Assembly (NCBI RefSeq): GCF_020085105.1
Contig: NC_058042.1
Coordinates: 19,085,001-19,149,000, forward strand
DNA: 64,000 nucleotides
Source of the DNA: Siniperca chuatsi
Taxonomy: Eukaryota; Chordata; Actinopteri; Centrarchiformes; Sinipercidae
Reading direction: 5' to 3'
Positions 1-10,100 of this stretch are shown piece by piece. Position numbers and translations under genes: made by a program. The notes under the pieces are model-generated. The model was given only the letters and a program-made list of their open reading frames with translations, was not told the DNA's origin and made no database searches. Each line of letters opens with the position of its first letter. Within the stretch, counting starts at the first letter, position 1.

Positions 1-2175
1 GAGCCAGAACATGACAGATTCTGATTTCACCCAGAGACACCCAGTGTTCATTGCAGGCTATTGATTGATTTCTCCAGTGAGGAGCCACACAAACTGAAAG
101 ACTGCAGCATTACCTCTGCTGTTATAATGAAATGTTTGTTCAATATTTAGACTATCTACCCACAGCTTTGGTTTCCTTTTTCCATCACCTTCTTCAGCAA
201 ACACTCATTGTAGAAATCATGCTGGATTACTGTTTCCTGACCTTTCTACCGTTGCTTTAAGGAAGTTCATCATCCATCCATCCAAGCCCTAATCTTTATT
301 CATTAACCGTAACCCTTTTCCAGGGAAATGTCATCACAGGAGTAGTGGGCTGTTAGAGTTGCAATGCATTCATAAAAAATAAATTAATAAAAACATATTT
401 ACCATGTATTTACTGAGCTATTTATGTTCTATCAGGAAATGACTCTTGTTTTAGACCACAGATACATGTACCATCCAAGACATAAAGACATAAATCCAAA
501 ATGAATCTCTCAGGATCACCTGTGTAGCTATACTGGTTCCTGCTGTTCTGACTATACCGTATTCTCATGCTTTGTGTGCTCATAATATATACCCAAATGT
601 TTAGTTTTTTGGTGGAAGATGAGTCTGGCTCTCAGCTAGGATGTTAATAGGTGACAGAAGAAAAGAGCTTTTATCTGCATGTAAAGGAGGACACAGATGG
701 CCTGATCTTGCCGCCACCTGCCGAACCGGCTGTGAAGAAACCAGAGTAAATAACAAGAATATAAGTTACTGCTGGTAAAAGACAGACAGCTATCAGAAAT
801 GTGGTCTTTTCAGGCAATTGCTGACCCGGTCTCAAGCTGTCAGCTGTGACTGTCTGTGAATCAGCTAACCAGACATACAGATGAAGAGAGAAAGAAAGAC
901 AGAGAAGGTGAGGGAGGATGAGAATGATGTACTTGTACGTTTGCCAAAGTTGAATCAAACTCAGTGTCTTGGTTCAATAAATCAATCGTTGTTTGTAGCG
1001 AAGGCAGGAGGGATTAACATCCTAACACCCTTTTCACCAGCTGAGTACTTTATAGTCATGCTTTTTTATTTTCCAATATACTCTGCAATGAGCAATTCCA
1101 TACAAATTTCTATAAAAATAGATGACTAAATGACTGTGCACAGGGAATGAGTTAAGAAAATGTTGACTCTGGAATTAATTTCCCTAACAGTTCATAGTGT
1201 TTTTGGTGCAATATTAATTCTAATCCTCACAAGCAGGGCAGGAAATGTTTTATCACCTGCTAATTTCAGCAGCCACAATACAAACACTGTTATCGAGAAG
1301 TCACACTTTGTGACCCTGTGATACATCATAATAATGATGTTCACTCTAATTCAATCTCATCATAATGAACAAATAATATCCCAATTCGTCATGGGCAGAT
1401 AATTCTAGTCGTCAGCATAAACATGTAGTGCTCAGATACTGTATGTAAACAATGATAAGTGGAACAAAGCCATGACAGGACAAAAGCATCTACCATAAAA
1501 AGAATATTACTGCTGAAATAGCAATTTATAGTTGCTGCAGAGACATTGTTTTGCCCCAAGGTACAATACAGTAATAAAGCAACATTTTAATAGTGGTTGA
1601 ATGCACACTGCAGGTTCAGAGGCTGCTAATGTAATATCCTGACAAATAAACTACCCATACACTGCTTTGCCTCACTTTGTACATTATGAGATGTACATTA
1701 TCTTTTTATTTATCAAAGCTAATGTTATAATCTGTTCTACAAGACATAGTTAAATCATCAGCCCTTTGAATGTGGCTTCTCTGGATGGCCTTTACACAAA
1801 GGCCATATACGTCCACTACTGTACTGCAATTTGTATTTCATCAGTCCAGCTTTTGCATGGTTGACCTACAGTGTGTGGATATAAAAAGACCTGTACTGCT
1901 TAACAACTGGTTAAACATGAAGCTCGAACGTAGAAATGAACCCTTCACAACTGGATGATCAAAGACAGAGTACCGGTGCACTGCTATATTTAAACCTAAC
2001 ATATACCAGGGACTAACTCTTGACTAGACAATAAGAAAAATGTAGTGACATGATTTAAGAGCAGCTCCACTGACAAATATTATTCAATCCCACCAAGAAA
2101 GTCTCTATACAGTTATAAACATCTTGAACATGCATCTCGAAACAGAAAAAAGAAAGAATAGAAAATGGCTCTTAC
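1..2175. other. Gene-free left edge
   Basis: I recognise no exon here. The sequence is AT-rich with scattered short ORFs in all frames. The longest (minus strand, about 671-958) encodes two hydrophobic stretches but has no family resemblance I can name. It could contain downstream exons of the leftward transcript proposed at 2176-2550, but no splice pair could be assigned. Confidence 0.4.
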
Positions 2176-2550
2176 CTGGGCTCCCTGCCCCTCCCTGTGC
2201 CTCCATGCAGCTCAGCTGAGAGTGTCCTGCTGTTCACCACACCAGCATTGGAGAGTGGAGGAGACAAACAGGGAGGGAAGAAGGGAGAGGCAAGGGGAGA
2301 GCGTGTCTGTGTGCGTGCTTGTAAGAGAGAGTAGGGCGGGACCGGTAGACACAGCGAGACCTCAGCTCTCCAAAGACTCTGCTCCTCCTTCTTTTTTTGT
2401 CCTCCGCTGTTCTAGATTAGCGAAACAGGTGATGTTAGTTTCTCCTCTCATGCAGCCCACCTGCTCCGCTCTGCCATCAGAGCTGTCTGAGTGCTGCACT
2501 GCCTCACTGAGCGAGTCCACCACAGAGAGGGAGGTGTGGGAACAGTGAAA
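2176..2550 (-). other. Possible first exon and promoter of a leftward gene
   Basis: The island is richer in GC and GA than its surroundings and includes a GGGCGGG box near 2335. Read on the minus strand it ends in a near-consensus splice donor: CCCAG at 2180-2176 followed by GTAAG from 2175. A minus-strand ATG at 2206-2204 opens a frame of ten codons (MEAQGGAGSP) into the donor in phase 1. I do not recognise this peptide. The sequence fits the start of an unidentified leftward gene, head-to-head with mthfsd, or a non-coding RNA. No second exon could be assigned, so this is an inference from one splice signal and base composition. Confidence 0.3.
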
Positions 2551-3680
2551 TCACTGCAAATTACTAAGCCACTTGGTTTAGTAAACGCAGCATTGTGAGG
2601 CTTGGCTTGATATATACAGAATACACAGAGAGAGATCCAGAGTAAAAGAGGGAGAGCGAGAGAGAGAAAGGGAGGGAGGGTTGAGCTGGCAGTCTGCCCA
2701 GGCAGACAAAGAGAGAATGGGGTGGCAGGGAGGTTTATGGACCACTGGAGGGGGAAATTGTGTGTGTGCCTGTGTGTGAATGAGTATCCCTGTGTGTGTA
2801 TGTGCATGAATGTGGCATAACAATATGTGAATATACTTGAAGGCAAGTTGTTAAACCTGATGATGGGTCAATTCATGTCAAATACACACAGCTCAGGCAT
2901 GGTGCCTGGATGACAGCAAGGCAGATGATTAAAAGAGATACAGTATGTGGCAATCAAACAAAGGACATGCATTTGAGTTTGCAATTTTTAAAAGTCATGA
3001 CAACTAATAAATACACCCATCATGGAATTACTGTTTTGTGATTCTTAATGGAAATCTGAATCCCATACCTTCAGAAAAGCAGGAAATGGTGCTCCTTTCT
3101 GCTGAGGGGAATCTGTTGGTAGAGCTCGCCCTCTAGGGGCACGTTCAGGTAATCATGTGATTATGTTGCCATGCCAGAAAACCACCATAAACCACAAACT
3201 ATACCACCATCAACAGGGTGAGCTCACCCTCCATCTACTGTCACTGGAGTCTACCACAAGAAGCAGTACAAGAAAACAAGGAGTAATTTAAGGTACTTTC
3301 TTGATAGAAAACATTATTAATTGTCCCCAAAATAAACGCTATGGAGTATAGATTACATTCAACTTTATAAATCACCAGATACCAAACACATATCATATCA
3401 AATTATTGGAATTGGTTTTCTCAGGGAAAGGGTAGCTCCGGAGCCCACCTAGCCACCAAATTAAGAACAATGTAAATACAATAGATCTGTTAATTGAAAA
3501 AAAGGCCTAACTAGTTAGGCACCCCCCGTCCCCCAACAAGTGAGACTAAATGTTTTTTTGGATCTTTTGCCCACACAGACAAAGCTTTGAATGTGGGTCA
3601 TAATACATTATTGGCTAAGATTAGGGATAATTCACAGTTAACATTTTCAGTTTGACTTTGCTGTAAGTAACTTCAAACCA
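2551..3680. other. Gene-free, GA-rich then AT-rich
   Basis: A purine-rich tract (GAGAG and GGGAGG runs) covers about 2630-2690 and a degenerate TG-rich tract about 2758-2815. The rest shows nothing I can assign. Confidence 0.5.
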
Positions 3681-3689
3681 GCAGGACGG

Positions 3690-3885
3690 ATCTCTTTGCT
3701 GTACATGTGTGTGGATACAGACCTGCGTGATCAGCTAATAAACTGTGTCGGAGACTTTGAGACTTTGATACTTTGATACTTTTGTGAAATCATTTAGAAA
3801 AAACAACAGTTGAACTTGTCCCCCAAATGTTTGAACAGCACATTTCCCTACGGGGGACATTAAAAGTACATCTTATCTTTTCTTA
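3690..3885 (+). repeat. Probable 3' tail of a non-LTR retrotransposon
   Basis: The stretch ends in a short GC-rich hairpin-like motif (ccctacggggg) followed by acattaaaagtacatcttatc. That order resembles the 3' ends of fish LINE copies, where a hairpin precedes an aataaag-type tail. No reverse transcriptase reading frame is attached, so at most this is a 5'-truncated dead copy. Confidence 0.35.
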
Positions 3886-5377
3886 TGTTTGTTTACGCTC
3901 TCTTGCACAGAGGTGGCATGTGAAAGAACTTTTCCACACTGATCGACATCTTTGCCCTATTAGGATTTCATGCAGGATAGAGCAATACTGGATTTCAATT
4001 TAACAAAATCACAGAGCAAAAGCAATGTTTGTTCTTCATACATTGTCTTTTCCATTTTATAATATTTAATTGAAAACCTCTACTAGACCTTTCTGCACAG
4101 AAGACATGTTGACATGTCACAGTAGGAAAAGCAGGGATGTAAAATTAATGATTAGGCTAAATTCCATTTAGCTGCGTCAGTTTCAGGGTCCTGGTATTGT
4201 TCATGCTGGCTCATTGTCACACTGTGATGGCTTACTGGGACACTTGAATTGAACTGAGCCATCATTAATGTTAATATTAACACCTGCTTTCCTGCTATGA
4301 CACATCAACATGTTGGCTGTGATCAGGCCTCAAGCCTTTTCATTTAAAAAAAAATTAAGTTGGCAACATCAAACTTAACATTTATATTTAATCTTAAAAC
4401 TATTTACAAACAAGAAATGTTATAATTGCAGCTTTATTGTTGTCTTTTTGAAAATGTAATTTTCTTGTTAAATGTAAGTTAGTTACAGGATTTTTTAGCA
4501 CTTTTTGATATTTTGCCATTTTAATATTAGAAACCACCTTTTAAAGTTTGTTTTAAAAGTATTATCCAAATAATAACAAATGAATATAGTAATATTCTCA
4601 TATGTTTTTGTAAGTGCTAGATTGTATGATGTAAGTTAAATTCACCTTAGCTTCATTTTTTATCCAGTTAAGTACAGATGTGACAGTTATGTATTAAAGT
4701 GTTATTGCTACAAATATCCTTATAAGTTCACAAGTATAATGTTTTTCCCCCCTCATGTCTTCCCTTCTGATAGCTCCTTGTATAGAAGAGTGCTCACCAG
4801 CAGAGGAACACTCTCCTCATTTTCTCAATACCAGGGGAAGACTGTCAAACAGTACTTGTTCTCCGAGGCTTCTGTCTTCACTGGGATATTTCAGACCATC
4901 TGCAACTACTTCAAAACCACCACAAACACAACAATTCACTGGAATTTCACTGCAAAGTCCTGACTAGTACGATTGTGGGAAACATAACTCAGGCACCATG
5001 AGGTCTCATATGCGGGGGTTAATGTGGTAATTTCAGGGAGGTAAAGTACACTGCGTAGAGATGGGGTTCTGTCATGGGAATGCGGTATCCAGATTATACT
5101 CACATCATGATGTAAATATTGATGACTAATAACTGTAGACTGCCTGAAAAATTCAGGTGAAGATGGAGGTCCTCGATATCTGAGTCTAAGATGGTTGAAA
5201 ATATACACATAATGTAAGTGTGTGGACATTATATTTTTATGATAATTCTCTGCAGTTCAATTACTGGGCTGAACAGCACATGAAACCTAAAGGCCTGCAG
5301 GTGGTGCTCCACTTTAACTTAGTTACAGTAAAATTTAAGAAACCATGTAGTGTAGTTTAAAGACAAGACAGAATTGT
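3886..5377. other. Gene-free AT-rich interval
   Basis: No splice-flanked open frame, RNA gene or recognisable mobile element was seen. Poly-A and poly-T runs occur around 4347 and 4650. Confidence 0.5.
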
Positions 5378-5403
5378 TTGTGTGTGTGTGTGTGTGTGTG
5401 TGT
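5378..5403. repeat. (GT)n microsatellite
   Basis: About 13 uninterrupted GT units. Confidence 0.9.
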
Positions 5404-6330
5404 ACATAGCTTGGTGACCCTGATCAATCTAAAATAAACTCTGCAAACAAAACCAGTACTGGGATGACAGTGTTTCAGTGAACAGAGGCTGTTGTGGCCT
5501 TTGAGTGTCATTACAATGTTTTCCCACCACTGTGTTCCTCCTTTCTCCTTCAGTTTAATTTGTCTAATTGACACCTTTAAACAAAGGACCACACAAGTGA
5601 GGTACTGAACACATTTGGTGAAGGAATTTTTAATTTGTAAATTTAATTTAAATGCACAAATTAATATGTGTATGCTGGTAGTTGAGGTTGTGTCCTTGGT
5701 GCTGAAATGCCTCAATATTGAATTATTTATAATGACTACAAGTACAACTGTTATAAACATAAAAACCTGAAGATGGATGACAAATCTTCATCTGAAACCA
5801 AACATTCAGATTCAAAATTTCCCTGCTTTCACCATAAAGCCTGAAGAACAATAACTTCATATTATAAGTAAATGACAATGTCTGGGGATCCAGATTTCAA
5901 AAGCTTTTGAGCAGCACAACTTTGGCAACCACGTCTGTATTAAATTTTCAGACCACACTTTACAGAAATGCTATCATGTATACTTCATCCTCTCCTGGTG
6001 CTCCTCAGATCCCAGTCCTGTCTCCCCTCATATTTAGATTATGGATCACTTGTCTGTCATTACATCCCACACATTCTCTATTCATCATCAGTCACGCTAA
6101 GCATGCATCTTCACTTCATGATGTCAGATTGTCAAGGTTGAGGTGCTTTTTCTGCACACACATTTACAATTTTTTTTCCTGTCTCCTGCCCCCTGCAAGA
6201 CCACACTGTCATCATTGACTACCGCCTACCAACAATTAAAGTGTCATTCAAGACCACCAGCTGCCATGCAAGACCAACAATGAACCACAACCCCATCCTG
6301 CTGGTTTGTACTTCACAACAAGCATGCAGA
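5404..6330. other. Gene-free interval
   Basis: No supported gene. The pyrimidine-rich part near 5990-6240 gives an ORF but has no splice context or recognisable product. Confidence 0.45.
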
Positions 6331-6575
6331 TCTATTTAAGTAAAATCAGCTATGTTAAAACATGCTACAAGTAAAGTCCTGCATTGAAAATTTTACTCAA
6401 GTTAAAGTATGAATGTGTTAGCAGCAAATTATTTAAGTGAAACTACTCATTCTGAAAAATGAGTTACATTTTTGAAATATTAACTTGCATAGATTGTATT
6501 TTGTAGCTGTAGAGTACTGCAACTTTAGTGCTGTTGGGTAGGTCTAAAGCAATAAATCATATTTAATGCATTAAT
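6331..6575. repeat. Degenerate copy of a teleost 'caagtaaaagt' interspersed repeat
   Basis: Phrases such as ctacaagtaaagtcctgc, ttactcaagttaaagtatgaa and taagtgaaactactcatt match the general form of a short repeat that also occurs, better preserved, at 57430-57895 here. It is non-coding and partly decayed. Confidence 0.45.
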
Positions 6576-6599
6576 GTTTGAATATTTTTATACTTCGAC

Positions 6600-6775
6600 A
6601 AGGCTTCAATGTTATCTTATTTTTTATTCTCTATGATTTTACTCTTTTTAAATCCCATGTTTGTGTGTTTTTATATTGCCTCGTTTTTTATCACCTTTTT
6701 ATCACCTTATATAAAGCACTTGGAATTGCCTTGTTGTTGAAAGGTGCTAAACAAACAAACTTGACTTGCATAGGG
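6600..6775 (+). repeat. 3' end of a LINE-like retrotransposon
   Basis: The pattern tatataaagcacttggaat, then a short stem, then aaggtgctaaacaaacaaac followed by ttgacttgca is the typical 3' end of abundant fish LINE copies, which read aaagcactt...aagtgctatataaataaactt. There is no coding part, so it is a 5'-truncated insertion just upstream of mthfsd. Confidence 0.5.
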
Positions 6776-6889
6776 AGGAGCAGTTAAGTTAAACAAAAAA
6801 TAGTAATACTCACGTAAACTACAGGCATTTTAAAACTGTACGTTAATACATTGTTTGGTTAAACGCCTCAGTATGGTTCTTTGGCAGTT

Positions 6890-7091
6890 TTAGGCCTTAC
6901 ACAATGTGACGCTTTCGGTTTCGCGTTTTGTTAAGATTGACCTTCCTGAGCCACCGTAGCAATGATAAACACTGACACGCAGCTGTTCTTTCAGTATTAT
7001 GTTACATATCTCACGTGTAAGTATTTACTGCGTGTAACGTTAACGTAACCGAGTGTTGTAGAAGAGACTAATTTGTATCACCAAGAACACA
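6890..7091 (+). promoter_or_regulatory. mthfsd: Proximal promoter region of mthfsd
   Basis: CpG density rises from about 6908 (cgctttcggtttcgcg) up to the first exon. No TATA box stands out, consistent with a dispersed-start housekeeping promoter. The region grades into the 200-bp tandem duplication that carries both candidate first exons. Confidence 0.4.
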
Positions 7092-7119
7092 ATGGAGCCT
7101 GTCATAGAGATAAATCCTG
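7092..7119 (+). CDS. mthfsd: mthfsd alternative first coding exon 1a
   Basis: The exon encodes MEPVIEINP plus the first base of a Gly codon, ending at donor GTAGGT (7120). It joins exon 2 in phase 1 to read [14 protein letters not shown] matches the start of human MTHFSD. The donor is weaker than that of copy 1b. Confidence 0.6.
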
Positions 7120-10100
7120 GTAGGTTAAATGTTCGTGACGTTTGTTTTGTCGTTAAAAATGAATGTCGACGCATGCGAATGCGGAGCAGTTGTAAACGTT
7201 TGGGTAACGTTGCTTCGTCTTGCTTCACTTTGAATGGGCCATAAAGCCTGTTCCGTAGTAGGAGCGACTAGTCTGTGTCACCAGTAACATAATGGAGACC
7301 GTTATACTAATAAATGTTGGTAAGTTAAATGTTCGTGACGTCTTTTTAGTCGCTCAAAGTGAATGTGGAGCAGTTGTAAACGGTTGGCTAGCTAACGTTG
7401 CGTCGTCCTGCTTCACTTTATTCCCTTTTGTTTCCAGGAGCATCGAAATGGGACATCCGTCAGAAAGTTTGGGACTACATCGAAGAAAATAATCTGGCCA
7501 ACTTCCCAAGGCCTGTTCACAACAGAATCCCCAATTTCAAGGCAGGTTAAAGCAATTCAGAAGGAGCAGTTCAGGACCAACACAGTGTTGCTATGTATTT
7601 GCAGCTGTTAACTCAAATATACGGTGTCGACATGGTTGCCCTGATCAGCCTTTTCTTTCATTCAAGTTTTATTCATACAGGGTGGTCTACTCACTGTGAC
7701 TTGTTACTGTCTTTTTTTGGGGGCAGTAAACGTGGTGATAGTATATATTACAAATATGAGTACAAACAAGATAATAAAACAGTCATTTAACACACAGAGC
7801 TAATTATGATATGACAAACTAGAAAACCAGACGTCCACTTTAATATTTTGCTTTTCCATTGAGAAAAACAAATGACAGAGATGGCAATCTACACACTCAT
7901 TCAAGTCACCATGTTGTGTTCTGTATGTTGGGAAAGTAAATTAACACATTAAATGACTGTATATAACAGTTGTTTAAGGAAGTAAATGCCTCTATAGGTA
8001 AAATTATTAATACCGTAATTACATCAGGGTATCAGGTTTGCACAGCAGCACTTGACTGATGTTCTTGAATTTTTTGAATGATTAATGGCTGTCCTGTCTG
8101 TGAATCTATGCGTCTCCTTTACTGTGTATATATTGACCAGGGTGCAATTCAAGCATGCAACAGGCTTGCAAACCTGCAGGAGTTCAAGTCCAGCCAGACA
8201 GTCAAAGTAAACCCAGACAGACCCCAGCAGCAGGCACGCTTTGTCACTCTGGAAGTAAGTTGCTATCATCAAACTATCATCAACCCTTACGCCCTCCTTT
8301 TCTTTCAACCAGGGTGCTTTCACAGCCTGTGCCAGGGTGTCTGAGCTGCAGGTGTTCGCCCAGATAGCTGAGGTGAAAGTGGATCCTGATAAACCTCTGG
8401 AGGGTGCCCGGCTGGCAGTGCTAGAGGTAGCACTGCACTGTGAAAAAAACCCACCAAGAACAAGAGTGTCTCAAGCTTGTCTATTTTGTAACCATGTCAA
8501 TTTGACCTACATGTGGGGGTTTAAATTAGAATTATTAAAGGCTTACAATCCTCTATTAGACTCCAGAACTTGCTAAATAAGATTGTACGTTTCTGTGTTA
8601 CATCCTCATTTCAGGCACATCAATGCTTTGCATCTAATAACTGTAAATGTCTGGTGGCTAATTTGTGGAATAATCTTTACAGGCGCAGAAAACTTTATTG
8701 GTCCCAACTCCTCGTCTTCGCACCGGCCTTTTCAATAATATTATTCCTCCCCAAGGGGCCAGCAAAGAACAGCTACGCATATGCTCTTCCTCTCAGGTTT
8801 GAACTTGTTGATTTTACATATTTTCAAATCATTAACATTTTCACCCAGAATTTCATTATGATTCATAAGCCCACAACATTTAACCTATTCCCATTTTCTT
8901 TTCTCTTCCTGTCTTCTGAACGTCTTCCTTCAGGGCGTGAAAGACTTCAGTGTGCCCGTTGGACTGGATGCAAAGGTGAAGGTAGATCTGGTGGTGGTTG
9001 GCTCTGTGGCGGTCTCAGAGAAAGGTAACTGTTAGTTGGCATTTCCACCAACGATTTACCACTTGATACCAATTCAGTTGCATACTGAGAGCCTAAAGAT
9101 ATTGCAAATTAGCAATTTTCTGGTGTTTTTTATAGTTATGGTTGATTGACAGTGCTGTGAACCAAAGACCAATTTCACCAGTAAAGTATATCAAATCTAA
9201 TGAAAACCACCCTCACCCATAAACAAACAGTAGTTAAAGCCACTTGTGTGGCCTGTGTTGTTGCTGATTTGGAGAACAAACAAATGATTTATTTCTAATT
9301 ATGTACTAACGACTGGTAAGCAGCAAAATCATCAGTATGTTATTATATCCTGTACGTATGTATTGTGCAGTGTAATGAACGTCGCAGTGTCTGGAGACAG
9401 CAACATTTGACTCTGTGACCAAGACTCTGTCTGTTATTAGATACCGACTCTGCTAAACCAGTACTTTGAAGATTAGAAATGATATCCTATAAGAATTGTT
9501 TATTATGCTGTGGAAAATTACAGGAGACTGAAAGGAGGTGTCATGTGACAAAGGTCTTGAGTCATATTAAATATTGTTTTGTGATCATTGCATGTGTTTT
9601 AGCTCACTGAGGCACCAGGACACCAAGTCAGGGAGATTTGAAGAAGAACAGAAATGAGAATGGGGACAGATGTGCATAATCAGATCCATTTTGCTCCTTG
9701 TGGGTTCTGCTGTGTTTTGCCCTCCATGTAAATTGTCCCATCACTCTCAATGCATTTTGATCCTCATTTTCAAAATGCCTGAGATAGCTGATGCAGTGCT
9801 CTGGTGAAACAGACATGTTTACCATAATGGTTACATTTCCAAATGGCTCTAAGTGTATGATACCACATGGTTCTCATAAAGCGTTTCTGCACAGGGTCCA
9901 TACATGTTACCATCAGTCTACGTTTCATTAGGTTATTTTTTTTTTATTGAAAACATTACTACAGCTGCCCTCAACATGTCAGTGTGTTATAATTCAGTGC
10001 AGTTTTTTAGATTAAAATCAGTATTTTAAAAAAAAATGCTGAATGTGATGCAGATGCTGGTTATTTCTGGTTTTATACACATGAAGTGGATCTATGATAT

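Larger units (their letters stand above)
7055..7420 (+). repeat. 200-bp tandem duplication spanning the mthfsd first exon
   Basis: Copy 1 covers about 7055-7232 and copy 2 about 7255-7420. Shared blocks include the ATGGAG start, the exon 1 donor, ttaaatgttcgtgacgt, gcggagcagttgtaaacg / gtggagcagttgtaaacg and ttgcttcacttt / ctgcttcacttt. The two ATG codons (7092, 7292) are exactly 200 bp apart. Point differences and small indels show that the duplication is not recent. Confidence 0.85.

Noticed and set aside
671..958. Minus-strand ORF with two hydrophobic stretches
   Set aside because: No splice context I could confirm and no recognisable family; chance hydrophobicity is common in AT-rich DNA.
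2165..2548. Plus-strand 127-codon ORF
   Set aside because: It begins beside a minus-strand donor in a GC-rich island and has low-complexity Arg/Glu/Ser content; more likely promoter sequence than a gene.
5335..5760. Minus-strand 141-codon ORF
   Set aside because: It runs through a GT microsatellite translated as a Thr-His run and shows no conserved domain.
1..7091. Search for foxc2 or foxl1, the other forkhead genes of this cluster
   Set aside because: No forkhead motif in any frame to the left of mthfsd; they may lie outside the window or be lost, which cannot be told from here.
7542..7548. Alternative GT donor at 7546 for exon 2
   Set aside because: It would read both exon 3 copies out of their conserved frame, so the GC donor is preferred.
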